Source: Chitinophaga solisilvae (GTDB lineage: Bacteria; Bacteroidota; Bacteroidia; Chitinophagales; Chitinophagaceae). Taken from it: a DNA stretch of 64,000 nucleotides. Shown here piece by piece: positions 44,106-53,049 of this stretch. A program made the position numbers and the translations under genes. Each line of letters begins with the position of its first letter. Position 1 is the stretch's first letter. The stretch is taken from positions 124,001 through 188,000 of the forward strand of contig NZ_JAABOK010000009.1 of assembly GCF_009928525.1 (NCBI RefSeq), written 5' to 3'. The notes under the pieces are model-generated. The model saw only the letters and a program-made list of their open reading frames with translations, was not told the origin of the DNA and searched no databases.

Positions 44106-47100
44106 ATGAAGAGAGTTCTACTTCTATTGATGCTGGTGTGTTCGGTAATAACCGGATTGCAGGCTCAAAACAGAACTATTACCGGTTCGGTAACAGACGC
44201 AAAATTTGGTAATCCTCTGCCTGGTGTAACAATACAGGTTAAAGGCGAGAAAACCGGAACCGTTACCAATGTCTCAGGTGCATTCACCTTGCTCGTGAAG
44301 GGACAAAATAATGTACTCCGTTTTTCATTTGTAGGTTACGAAGACCAGGAAGTAACACTGGGCGCAGGTTCTGACCTCCGGATTGCGCTGAAACCCAATG
44401 ACAAGGTACTGGATGAAGTACTGGTAGTTGCCTACGGTACGCAGAAAAGAGCAACGTTTACCGGATCTGCTTCTGTCGTAAAAGCAGAAGTGCTGGCAGA
44501 AAGACCAGTTACCTCATTCGAAAAAGCCTTACAGGGTAATGTACCCGGTGTAACCGTACAAAGCGTGTCCGGCCAGCCCGGTGGCGCCACCACCATCCGC
44601 ATCCGCGGTGTAGGCGGCTTTGGTACCAGCAGTAACGCTAATGCCAACAGCGCACCGCTGTATGTGGTAGATGGTATTGCCGTAGCTACCGGCGATTTTA
44701 CACAGGCAACTACTACAGCTGATGTACTGGCTACCCTTGATCCTAAAGATATAGAAACCATCACCGTGCTGAAAGATGCTTCTGCTGCTGCATTGTACGG
44801 CTCCCGTGCTGCCAATGGCGTAGTCCTCATTACTACTAAAAAAGGTAAAATCGGCAGAATGAGTGTGAATGTAACCGGTAGCGGCGGTTGGTCCGATATC
44901 GCGGTAAAGAGACACGACTTCCTCAATGCACAGGACTATTTCAAATACTGGTGGGATTCCTACTATAACCAGAAAATAGCTGGCGGAGCTTCACCGGCTG
45001 ATGCGGCTACACAGGCCAACACACTCACTATCGGTGCGCTGCAGGCCAATCCGTTCAACAACGCCAATCCTTATGGCGCTGATGGCAGGCTGAATGCCGG
45101 AACAGTTCAATACTATGATACCGACTGGAGAAACGCCGTAACCCGCACCGGTGTTACCCAGGATTATGGTATCAGTGTTTCCGGCGGTACGGATAAAACC
45201 ACCTATTATTTCTCTGCCGGTTATTTTGATCAGAAAGGTGTGACGCTGGCATCTGACTTCAAACGTTATAATACTAAACTGAATCTGGAAACGAAAGTGA
45301 CAGACTACCTGAAGTTTGGCGTATTCTCCACTTTCTCTTCTACAGATCAGAATACCCCTCCGGGTTCTACAGGTTCTGCTAACCCTATCTTCTTTGCTGA
45401 CAGGATCGCTCCGGTGTATTCCCTGTACCAGCGCGATGCTAATGGTAATCCGGTTCCGGACCCATCAGGAAAAGGGCTGGCCTACAACTATATCAACCCG
45501 GTTATGAAAGATTATAACCCCGTAGGTTTGAGCAAATTGAATATCCACAACGTTAAAACGCTGAGAGCAATCCTCTCTGCTTACGGCGAAGTGTATTTCC
45601 TGAAATATTTCACCTTTAAATCACAGGTAGGCGCTGATGTAGTGGACCTGCGCGAAAGCCGCTACTACAACCCGCTGAACGGCGATGGTAAAGCAGTAAG
45701 TGGCCGCAGCAATAAATATGCACCGAGAGATACCAGAACTACCATTGTTAATACCTTGTCATTCGACAACCGTTACGACAGGCACCATGTAAACGTGCTG
45801 TTAGGCCAGGAAGCGTATAAATATGTTTATACTAACCTGACTGCAGGTTCTACCGGTTTCCCGTTTGAAGGTATCACTGAACTGGGCGCAGGTTCTACTG
45901 CCACCAACCCTTCATCAGACCGTACCGAGAAGAAATTCAATTCTTACTTCTCCCGTGTTAACTACGACTTTGACAGCAAATATATTTTATCTGCAAGTCT
46001 CCGTACAGACGGATCTTCCATCTTCGGCGACCAGAACAGATATGGTACTTTCTGGTCCGTAGGCGGCGCCTGGCTGATCTCCCGTGAGAACTTCATGAGC
46101 AGTACCGCCGGCTGGCTGAAAGAGCTGAAAATCAAAGGCAGCCATGGTCTGAGTGGTAGTGATAATATTGGCCGTTACGATCGTCTGGACCTGTATGATG
46201 CAGGCGCCAACTATAACGGTCAGGCAGGTACGAAATATACACAGCTGGGTAACCCCGCTCTCCGCTGGGAGCGCGCCATCACTACAGATGTGGGTATTGA
46301 GGCTTATTTCATCGACAGAATCCGTGTGGAAGCAGGCTACTACCGCCGTGGTTCTGAAGGATTACTGTTTGACAAGCCGCTTTCCATGACAACAGGTTTT
46401 GAATCTGTAAAAACCAACCTCGCCAAGCTGAACAACACCGGCTTTGAGGTAGCAGTGGATGCGAACGTGGTGCGTAATAATGATTTCACCCTCGACCTGG
46501 GCGCTAACATTACTACCAACAGAAACAAAATCATCTATCTGAGCGGCGCTGATTCCATCATCGCACCAACCGGCAGTAAACTCTGGCAGGTAGGTGGTAA
46601 CCGTTATGAGTTCTTCATTCCGGAATACGCCGGTGTGGATCCGCAGGATGGTAAACCACAGTGGTACAGGAATGAAACGGATGCCAACGGTAACCTCACC
46701 GGCAAACGTATCACCACCAAGCAATATACACAGGCAAGCCGCTACAAAATGGGCAGCTCCCTGCCTAAATTCTATGGTGGTTTCAACCTGAGAGCTACTT
46801 ACAAGGGATTTGACCTGAGTGCGATGCTGTTCTTCAACTACGGCAACAAGGTATATGATTCCTATCTGCAGGCGATCTCCAACGATGGCGCCAACAAAGG
46901 CACCAATATCGCGAGTGATGTAGCAGCCGGCGCATGGAAGAAACCAGGAGACATCACCGATGTACCACGCTTTGTAGAAAACAACGGGGACCTGGGTTCC
47001 AGTACTTCTTCCCGCTTCCTGTTTGATGGTTCCTATATGCGTCTGAAAACGGTGAACCTGGGTTACAGCCTGCCTAAAACGCTGCTGAACAAAGCGCACA

Positions 47101-47252
47101 TCCAGCGCGCCAGAATTTACGTAGCTGCTGAGAACCTGTTCACATGGGCTAAACATAAAGGCATGGACCCTGAAATTGAGATAGACGGTTTCTATGGCAA
47201 TGATATCCCTAACGTAAAAACATTTACAGTAGGTATTAACATTGGATTATAA
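44106..47252 (+). CDS. susC: SusC/RagA-type TonB-linked outer-membrane transporter
   Basis: 1048 residues. A signal peptide (LLLLMLVCSVITGLQAQ) precedes a carboxypeptidase-regulatory-like domain (ITGSVTDAKFGNPLPGVTIQ), the SusC signature DEVLVVAYGTQKRATFTGSA, a plug with IRIRGVGGF, PLYVVDGIA, LKDASAAALYGSRAANGVVL and ITTKKGK, and a 22-strand-type barrel to the C-terminus. It forms a lidded 'pedal-bin' complex with the SusD-like lipoprotein encoded 21 bp downstream to import glycans or peptides. No glycoside hydrolase lies nearby, so the substrate is open. Confidence 0.97.
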   Translation: MKRVLLLLMLVCSVITGLQAQNRTITGSVTDAKFGNPLPGVTIQVKGEKTGTVTNVSGAFTLLVKGQNNVLRFSFVGYEDQEVTLGAGSDLRIALKPNDKVLDEVLVVAYGTQKRATFTGSASVVKAEVLAERPVTSFEKALQGNVPGVTVQSVSGQPGGATTIRIRGVGGFGTSSNANANSAPLYVVDGIAVATGDFTQATTTADVLATLDPKDIETITVLKDASAAALYGSRAANGVVLITTKKGKIGRMSVNVTGSGGWSDIAVKRHDFLNAQDYFKYWWDSYYNQKIAGGASPADAATQANTLTIGALQANPFNNANPYGADGRLNAGTVQYYDTDWRNAVTRTGVTQDYGISVSGGTDKTTYYFSAGYFDQKGVTLASDFKRYNTKLNLETKVTDYLKFGVFSTFSSTDQNTPPGSTGSANPIFFADRIAPVYSLYQRDANGNPVPDPSGKGLAYNYINPVMKDYNPVGLSKLNIHNVKTLRAILSAYGEVYFLKYFTFKSQVGADVVDLRESRYYNPLNGDGKAVSGRSNKYAPRDTRTTIVNTLSFDNRYDRHHVNVLLGQEAYKYVYTNLTAGSTGFPFEGITELGAGSTATNPSSDRTEKKFNSYFSRVNYDFDSKYILSASLRTDGSSIFGDQNRYGTFWSVGGAWLISRENFMSSTAGWLKELKIKGSHGLSGSDNIGRYDRLDLYDAGANYNGQAGTKYTQLGNPALRWERAITTDVGIEAYFIDRIRVEAGYYRRGSEGLLFDKPLSMTTGFESVKTNLAKLNNTGFEVAVDANVVRNNDFTLDLGANITTNRNKIIYLSGADSIIAPTGSKLWQVGGNRYEFFIPEYAGVDPQDGKPQWYRNETDANGNLTGKRITTKQYTQASRYKMGSSLPKFYGGFNLRATYKGFDLSAMLFFNYGNKVYDSYLQAISNDGANKGTNIASDVAAGAWKKPGDITDVPRFVENNGDLGSSTSSRFLFDGSYMRLKTVNLGYSLPKTLLNKAHIQRARIYVAAENLFTWAKHKGMDPEIEIDGFYGNDIPNVKTFTVGINIGL

Positions 47253-47273
47253 ACCACGTAAAAAAGTCAAATA

Positions 47274-48725
47274 ATGAAGAAGAACTTATATATCACATAT
47301 ATACTGGCTGCGGGGCTCGCGATCTCCGGCTGTAAGAAATCTTATCTCGACACTTTACCTGCAACGTCGATTGAGTCCGGTGACGCTTTCACTTCGCCAT
47401 CACGCGTAAATGCCGCTATGATCGGCTTGTATGACCTGATGCAGCCCAGCCAGTTTACCAACCACATCTTCCTGGTAACTGATGTGAAAGGAGGCGACCA
47501 GCTGATAAAAAGCTCTGGTAACTATAACCGTTTTGTTACTGAATACCAGTTTACAGAAGTAGCCAATGGCGGAACCGGTGCGCTCTCCTTTGTTTTCTGG
47601 AAGAGAGCATTTGAGATGATCTCCAGCTGTAACCAGGCCATTAACAACCTGCCTAAATCACCGATTGCAGAAGATGTGAAGGCCGACTATCTCGCTGAAG
47701 CCAGGGTATTAAGGGCATGGGCCAATCACCAGCTGATACGCCTGTATGCACAGCCGTATGCCGTAAATCCTAATGATCTGGGCATTCCTAAGGTAGACAA
47801 ACCGCTGAAGGCAGAAGATCCTACGCCACAGCGCTCTTCTGTGAAAGATATCTACGCTTTCATGCTCGAAGACCTGAAATTTGCAGAACAGAACCTGTCC
47901 AAAAAGCGCAGCAACTCCTTCCGTATTACCATCAACGCGGTATACGCGCTGCAGGCGCGTCTGTACCTGGATATGGGAAACTGGACAGAAGCCAGCAGCT
48001 ACGCCAAAAAAGCACGTACAGGCTTTCCGCTGGATGCGGGCGCTACCCTGCTGAAAGGCTTTGTGGATAAAACACCGGAATGGATATGGGGCCTGGACTA
48101 CCGTACTGATGATAATACCTCCTTCCTGATGCTGGCCTCCTTCCAGGAACCTTATGATATTGGTTACAGTACTTTCCGTGCCTCCAAATCACTCTTCGCA
48201 CTTTTCAGTGATAGTGATATCCGCAAAAAACAGTTCTATGTGAACCTGGATAAGGTGAATACCGGCGATGGCGATGCATTGCAACGTGATGATGTAGTGC
48301 TCACCGGAGATGGTTACCTGATGAACAAATTCTACTACAGAAGCACCCTCGATCTGGATATGCCGCTGATCCGCTCTGCTGAAATGTACCTGATCGAAGC
48401 GGAAGCGGAATCAGAACTGAATAACGCTGATGCGGCACAGACTGCCCTGTTCGAAGTGCAGAAAAGAGCTATCTCCGATGCGGTAAAATCTACCAACACC
48501 GGAGACGCGCTGAAAACAGAAATCGAAAACGAACGCAGAAAAGAGCTGTATGGCGAAGGCTTCCGTTTCTTCGATATCATCAGACGTAAGAAAACACTGG
48601 TAAGAACTGCCGCCGAACATTGGAAACCAATAAACATGGCTTCCGGTAACGGCCGTAATATATTACCTATCCCGCAGCGTGAAATTGATATCAGCCGCCT
48701 GGAACAGAATCCGGCTTATAAATAA
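47274..48725 (+). CDS. susD: SusD/RagB-type surface lipoprotein
   Basis: 483 residues with a lipoprotein signal (ILAAGLAISGCKKSYLDTLP, Cys 20). The SusD-like N-terminal domain follows (SPSRVNAAMIGLYDLMQPSQ, FWKRAFEMISSCNQAINNLP, DYLAEARVLRAWANHQLIRL, YAQPYAV), and the RagB/SusD C-terminal domain has MPLIRSAEMYLIEAEAESEL, ENERRKELYGEGFRFFDIIR and a terminal NILPIPQREIDISRLEQNPA. It binds substrate over the SusC barrel. A very long perfect hairpin terminator follows 11 bp after the stop. Confidence 0.97.
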   Translation: MKKNLYITYILAAGLAISGCKKSYLDTLPATSIESGDAFTSPSRVNAAMIGLYDLMQPSQFTNHIFLVTDVKGGDQLIKSSGNYNRFVTEYQFTEVANGGTGALSFVFWKRAFEMISSCNQAINNLPKSPIAEDVKADYLAEARVLRAWANHQLIRLYAQPYAVNPNDLGIPKVDKPLKAEDPTPQRSSVKDIYAFMLEDLKFAEQNLSKKRSNSFRITINAVYALQARLYLDMGNWTEASSYAKKARTGFPLDAGATLLKGFVDKTPEWIWGLDYRTDDNTSFLMLASFQEPYDIGYSTFRASKSLFALFSDSDIRKKQFYVNLDKVNTGDGDALQRDDVVLTGDGYLMNKFYYRSTLDLDMPLIRSAEMYLIEAEAESELNNADAAQTALFEVQKRAISDAVKSTNTGDALKTEIENERRKELYGEGFRFFDIIRRKKTLVRTAAEHWKPINMASGNGRNILPIPQREIDISRLEQNPAYK

Positions 48726-48736
48726 ATAGGCCATCA

Positions 48737-48794
48737 GCCGCAAAATGTAAAAGGGTGTCTCAGATTACTGAGACACCCTTTTACATTTTGCGGC
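48737..48794 (+). terminator. Perfect 27-bp hairpin terminator after susD
   Basis: Arms 48737-48763 and 48768-48794 are exact inverted copies with a 4-nt ATTA loop. The central part, AAGGGTGTCTCAG / CTGAGACACCCTT, is flanked by A- and T-rich sequence, and TTTTACATTTT follows on the + strand. Confidence 0.9.
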
Positions 48795-48960
48795 GGCATA
48801 CTTTTGTTATATTACACCTGCGTTAAAAATCCGCCCCCGGCAACGTCCCTGTCTTGCTTTGCAGCATCAGCTGAATCTGCCCGCAGGTACTGATCAGGCG
48901 CTGCTTTCCTGCTACGGCCTTACAGCAGCTTATCCTACCTTCACCATAAATTACAGCGTT

Positions 48961-49167
48961 ATGAAAAAGCAACCTGTCAAAAAACTGTCCCTGAAAAAAA
49001 TTAAGGTATCCGCCTTATCACCATCCCAGCAAATGGCCCTCCAGGGAGGCGCGTTAACAGAGGGCGCCTGTCCCAGCGCAGTAGTAATTTGTATCTCTTC
49101 TATTTGTCCCTCTGTCAGAACACTATGTGTAACGTATTGTGTGGTGCTGAGTTGCAGGGCGTGTTAA
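48961..49167 (+). CDS. Putative ribosomal peptide precursor (class I lanthipeptide-like, orphan)
   Basis: 68 residues from ATG 48961; an ATG 34 codons upstream adds a non-leader-like extension and is rejected. The leader (residues 1-30) is KKLSLKKIKVSALSPSQQMA followed by LQGG, matching the 'K-L-L-K/K-I…L…GG' leader pattern of Bacteroidota class I lanthipeptide precursors such as those described from Chitinophaga (pinensin type). The 38-residue core after GG has six Cys and eight Ser/Thr in hydrophobic context (CPSAVVICISSICPSVRTLC, then VTYCVVLSCRAC). No LanB, LanC or peptidase-transporter gene is in the window, so modification in trans or a non-lanthionine fate (e.g. disulfides) is open. 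Confidence 0.65.
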   Translation: MKKQPVKKLSLKKIKVSALSPSQQMALQGGALTEGACPSAVVICISSICPSVRTLCVTYCVVLSCRAC

Positions 49168-49170
49168 GGA

Positions 49171-49315
49171 AATTACGAATTACGAATTGCGAATTACGAA
49201 TGTAGAAGCGAAGATTAAACCGAAGATTTAAGGAGATAACTATTACATATCTCTTTTCATCTTCGGTTTAATCTTCGCTTCTACATTCGTAATTCGCAAT
49301 TCGTAATTCGTAATT
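49171..49315. repeat. Perfect 57-bp inverted repeat (long hairpin A)
   Basis: Left arm 49171-49227 and right arm 49259-49315 are exact reverse complements around a 31-nt loop. The outer 30 bp is built of AATTACG/AATTGCG units, and the inner part contains GAAGCGAAGATTAAACCGAA. It starts 3 bp after the stop of the lanthipeptide-like gene and its last base lies inside the stop codon of the convergent receptor gene. It probably doubles as a terminator. Confidence 0.9.
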
Positions 49316-51752
49316 AAAACCTAAAACTTACATTGGCAGACAACCGTCTTGGCATTTGTTTTTCCACAGTAGTCCATCCGCCGAAGTATTCTTTATTCGT
49401 GAGGTTGTCCAGTTTTAAGGCCAGGCGGTAGGCTTTGGCATTATAGAAAATGCTGGCATTGAGTATAGTGTAGGCAGGCAGTATGAACTGACCTGTTCTG
49501 AGATCGTTGGTGATGATGTTTTCGCTGGCATAGTTACCGCCTAAACCTGCGCCGAGTCCGTTGGCAGGGCCGCTGGGTATAGTATAGCTGATCCAGGCGT
49601 TGGCCAGGTGGGCCGGTCCTGCGGTGGTGGGTCTTCTTCCCAGCACAAATTTATCAGACTGCTCCATTTTGCTGTCATTGTAACCATAGCCGGCGATAAT
49701 ATTCAGGCCGGGCAGCGGGTTGGCGCTCAGGTCTACTTCTACGCCCTTACTGCGCTGGGAGCCATCCTGGATGCTGTAGTTGTATGGGGTGCCGTTGATG
49801 GTAGCGGAAGCTGTACGTACCATGTTTGTTACCAGGATATTGTAATAGCTGGCCGTCAGGTTCAGTTTGCGGTTGGCAGACTCATATTTCACACCACCTT
49901 CTATCTGGTTGGCCTGCTGCGGTTTGATGGTGATGGTCAGCTCCGGAGCAGTAGGTGCTGCCGGCGGCAGGTTCCGGAATCCGTTCATATAATTGGCAAA
50001 CAGGCTCAATCTGTCTTTCAGTGGCTGGAAGATCAGGCCGAACTTGGGAGATACCGATGTCTGACTGTAAGTACCGGTGGTGGTCCCTTTCACAAAATCC
50101 TGCGTGCCTTTGGTATCAAAATGATCTACCCGGATGCTGGCCATGGCTATCAGCCAGTCAGTTACATTCAGCACATCGGATACGTAGGCGCTGTAGGTAT
50201 AGCTGGTATTGGTATTCCAGATGGGAGCGCCTTTTGATGCAGCCAGTTTTGCATCTACAGATTGCCTGTTCAGTTGTATGTAGCGGGGATCCCTGGTGTT
50301 GACCGCGCTGAGGGAGTCGAACAGCAGATAAGGTGAATTGTTGTTATCCGTTTTGATGCTCAGGAAGTCGATACCGGCAACCACTCTGTTGCGCAGGGAG
50401 CCGATCTTAAAATCGCCGGTGAAATTCTGCTGTACATCTGTGGTAATGCTGGTAGATTGCTGGTGATAGGCAAAGCGGCTCAGGATGGAATCGTTCGGTG
50501 CCAGGTAAGGTGTACTGCCTGCATCCAGGAACATCACATAGGAGTAATATCCGCGGCTGCTGCGGTTGCTGCGGGATACTGTCGTCTGTGAGGTCCATTT
50601 GTCAGAGAGCTTGTAGTTGGCCTGTCCCATCACATTTACAGTAGGTGTTTTATAGGTGAGGTCATTACTGGTAAAGGAGCGGTTGAAGTCTATGCCCAGT
50701 TCTGCCGGCGTTTTCGCGATCAGCGGGCGTGCCCGGTTCAGGAATACCATTAGGGTGTTGGTGCTTTCTCCGTTATAGATTTCTGTATTCACGAGGAAAG
50801 ACAACCGGTCGTTCACTTTGTAGGAAAGACTGGGCGCTACAAAGAAGGATCTTTTGAAACCGGCATCCTGGAAGCTGCCTTCATAGTGATAGGCAGCGTT
50901 GGTGCGCAGTAATACAGACTTGTCTTTTGTAAGCGGGGTGTTAATATCCGCGGTAAGACGATTCAGTCCGAAGGTACCACCGGTGTAAGAGAGCTCTCCG
51001 CCAAAAACGTCGTAGGGCCTTTTGGTGACGATATTAATCAGGCCGCCGAAAGAGATCAGGCTGCTGCCAAACAAGGTGCCGGAAGGCCCTTTAATGGTTT
51101 CAATCCGCTCAATATTGGCAGGGTCCATATTACCGTTGGAGATACCTGCAATACCATTGACCATAGATGGCTGTATACTGAAGCCACGCATGGAGAAATA
51201 GCCGGCCCCGTCTCCCGGCCTGCCGGTAGACGACCAGAGCCTGTTTACACCAGGTGCATTTTTCAGGGCATCATCTACGGTGGTAATCACCTGCTCTTTC
51301 ATCAGCTCTTTGCTCACCACATTATATACCTGCGGATTCTCCAGGTTTTTGATGGGCAGGCGGGCTACGTAATCGCTTTCCTTCTTCATACGGTTCTGTA
51401 CTCCCTGCACCTTCACCTCGCTCAGCTGGGTGTTGGACAACTGCAACCTGATATTCACCACTGCCGTGCTGCCTGCTGTTACGGTCACCTGTTGTTCTAC
51501 GGCCTCATGCCCCATCAGCGACATCTGTAAGGTATAGCTGCCGGGAGCTACTTTACGGAAAACATATTCTCCCTTCTCATTGGCCACTGTTCCACGGTTG
51601 GTTTCTTTTATCTGTATGCTGACGAACGCACCCGGCTCTCCATCGCTGGTGGTAATAGTTCCTTTAATTGCCCCGGTGGCAGCCTGCTGGGCAGTAGCGG
51701 TAGTAACCAGCAGCATCAGCAGGGTTACCAGTTGCATCATTATCCGTACCAT
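49314..51752 (-). CDS. TonB-dependent siderophore-type receptor
   Basis: 812 residues. A signal peptide (LVTLLMLLVTTATAQQ) precedes a carboxypeptidase-regulatory-like domain (about 25-105, GAIKGTITTSDGEPGAFVSI), a plug (ITTVDDALKNAPGVNRLWSS, GYFSMRGFSIQPSMVNGI, ERIETIKGPSGTLFGSS, FGGLINIVTKRP) and a barrel with YGYNDSKMEQSD and the terminal LSANVSFRF. The plug motifs match FhuA/FpvA-type ferric-siderophore receptors. It is monocistronic and convergent with the lanthipeptide-like gene. No sigma/FecR pair is adjacent and no STN is present, so control is probably Fur-like, although no box was identified. Confidence 0.92.
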   Translation of the reverse strand: MVRIMMQLVTLLMLLVTTATAQQAATGAIKGTITTSDGEPGAFVSIQIKETNRGTVANEKGEYVFRKVAPGSYTLQMSLMGHEAVEQQVTVTAGSTAVVNIRLQLSNTQLSEVKVQGVQNRMKKESDYVARLPIKNLENPQVYNVVSKELMKEQVITTVDDALKNAPGVNRLWSSTGRPGDGAGYFSMRGFSIQPSMVNGIAGISNGNMDPANIERIETIKGPSGTLFGSSLISFGGLINIVTKRPYDVFGGELSYTGGTFGLNRLTADINTPLTKDKSVLLRTNAAYHYEGSFQDAGFKRSFFVAPSLSYKVNDRLSFLVNTEIYNGESTNTLMVFLNRARPLIAKTPAELGIDFNRSFTSNDLTYKTPTVNVMGQANYKLSDKWTSQTTVSRSNRSSRGYYSYVMFLDAGSTPYLAPNDSILSRFAYHQQSTSITTDVQQNFTGDFKIGSLRNRVVAGIDFLSIKTDNNNSPYLLFDSLSAVNTRDPRYIQLNRQSVDAKLAASKGAPIWNTNTSYTYSAYVSDVLNVTDWLIAMASIRVDHFDTKGTQDFVKGTTTGTYSQTSVSPKFGLIFQPLKDRLSLFANYMNGFRNLPPAAPTAPELTITIKPQQANQIEGGVKYESANRKLNLTASYYNILVTNMVRTASATINGTPYNYSIQDGSQRSKGVEVDLSANPLPGLNIIAGYGYNDSKMEQSDKFVLGRRPTTAGPAHLANAWISYTIPSGPANGLGAGLGGNYASENIITNDLRTGQFILPAYTILNASIFYNAKAYRLALKLDNLTNKEYFGGWTTVEKQMPRRLSANVSFRF

Positions 51753-51929
51753 GATAAGTTTGATTTATTCAGATATGACGCGCAAGTTGGAAAGTATCAG
51801 GTGAATATGGTTCTCTGATCGGGAAAAATATTTATGTGATCGGGAAAAAGGAAGAGAATAGCAGATGGATATAGATTTGGGGAAATGACGATGAGCGAAA
51901 GTTCTGTATTTTTAATGATCTGAATAAGT

Positions 51930-52388
51930 ATGCGAAATCCCGTCAGACGTAATCGAAATATAGGAACCCCGCAGCAAGGGTATGGCAGAAATAATAAACT
52001 CACTATTCCCAGCCTTCTTGCGGATGAAAGGAGTTTTTGTGAGCGGCTGGGCAGCTATGAAAAGACCGATAAGGTAATCAATGGACACACTTTCACTTTC
52101 ATAACTGAAGAAGCACGTTTGCCGTTAAGCCATGCCTGTACTGTAAATGATGTAGAAAGAATGATCAGCTATATTCCTCCCGCGGACTATGGTTCATTGA
52201 AATTCATCGTCTTCAGACAGCCAAGGCGAAAAGAGGAGATCATATCTCCGGTATGGGGCCGGCTGCGATATGCCTACCTGTTTGAAAAGGAGATCTTTCC
52301 CGCTGTATTGCTGGAATCAGTAGATTATTGCGCGATGGCTGGAGCAGATATAAATAATTGCGAATTACGAATTACGAATTACGAATGA
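51930..52388 (+). CDS. Hypothetical protein whose C-terminus runs into a hairpin repeat
   Basis: 152 residues, no signal peptide, family not recognised. The body has aromatic and charged blocks (SYEKTDKVINGHTFTFITEE, NDVERMISYIPPADYGSLKF, RKEEIISPVWGRLRYAYLF, PAVLLESVDYCAMAGAD) that look like a real folded protein with backbone-like codon use. The last 10 or so codons (NNCELRITNYE) are encoded by the left arm of the hairpin at 52356, so the original C-terminus may have been replaced. It has its own upstream intergenic region (178 bp) divergent from the siderophore receptor. Confidence 0.65.
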   Translation: MRNPVRRNRNIGTPQQGYGRNNKLTIPSLLADERSFCERLGSYEKTDKVINGHTFTFITEEARLPLSHACTVNDVERMISYIPPADYGSLKFIVFRQPRRKEEIISPVWGRLRYAYLFEKEIFPAVLLESVDYCAMAGADINNCELRITNYE

Positions 52389-52472
52389 AAAGCGAAGATA
52401 TAAGCGAAGAAGTTCATTATCCGCTCAGATCTTCGCTCCTCATTCGTAATTCGCAATTCGTAATTCGCAATT
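52356..52472. repeat. Long hairpin B (44-bp arms, 3 mismatches)
   Basis: Left arm 52356-52399 and right arm 52429-52472 surround a 29-nt loop. The outer part is AATTGCG/AATTACG units and the inner part ends GCGAAGAT / ATCTTCGC, so it is related in sequence to hairpin A. It begins inside the plus-strand gene and ends 2 bp before the stop codon of the minus-strand gene. Confidence 0.9.
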
Positions 52473-52474
52473 AT

Positions 52475-52927
52475 CTATTCCAGTATGTTGCACGCAATCA
52501 CCAATATATTCCCGCTGGTCGTAGTAGAGTTATAAGCTCCGTCTAACTCATAATACCTGCTGTAGGTATACGTTGCGGTGCCGGTAGGATGTACTCTTTT
52601 GTTCAGGAATTCAGTTCTGCAGGCGGCGGAAGGAAAGGCGAGCCATCCTCTGTAGGTGGCCGGCGATGTCAGGGCTGTTAAGCCGGGATTGGCATAGGCT
52701 ACAGGTATCTCATTGGCCAGCCAGCTGCTTTCGGCGAAGGTAAGGTCTATCATCGGTGGCAGCGGTCTCCATTTAAGCAGGTAGTAGGTCTCCAGGGGAG
52801 GTTGCACGGTTTTGGTGGCATGACGGTGGCCGCCGTTGCCGGCAACGCCGTGAATACTCAGCATGGCTGCTGCTGCCAGCAGCAGGGCAACAGGGAATCT
52901 TTTCAGGTGTAACATTTTCATTTTCAT
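52475..52927 (-). CDS. Secreted hypothetical protein (150 aa)
   Basis: A signal peptide (VALLLAAAAMLSIHGVAG) precedes a His/basic stretch (GGHRHATKTVQPPLETYYLL). The rest is aromatic and Thr/Ser-rich (FAESSWLANEIPVAYANPGL, YRGWLAFPSAACRTEFLNKR, TYTYSRYYELDGAYNSTTTS, GNILVIACNILE). Two or three cysteines could form a disulfide. No family is recognised. It is transcribed away from the LytS-type kinase gene cluster with a 122-bp gap and is not obviously linked to it. Confidence 0.7.
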   Translation of the reverse strand: MKMKMLHLKRFPVALLLAAAAMLSIHGVAGNGGHRHATKTVQPPLETYYLLKWRPLPPMIDLTFAESSWLANEIPVAYANPGLTALTSPATYRGWLAFPSAACRTEFLNKRVHPTGTATYTYSRYYELDGAYNSTTTSGNILVIACNILE

Positions 52928-53049
52928 GTGGGAGGAAATTTTTGTAAAAAGACAAATTCCACAGAGAGAATTTTAGGATGAACCTACCTGAATCGATGCC
53001 GGTTATCAAAAAAAATTCAGCAACGGTAGTCTTTCCTTCAGCAATGGCA

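Noticed and set aside
48859..49167. N-terminally extended form of the lanthipeptide-like peptide
   Set aside because: The first 34 residues do not resemble a leader; the Met at 48961 starts a typical Lys-rich leader.
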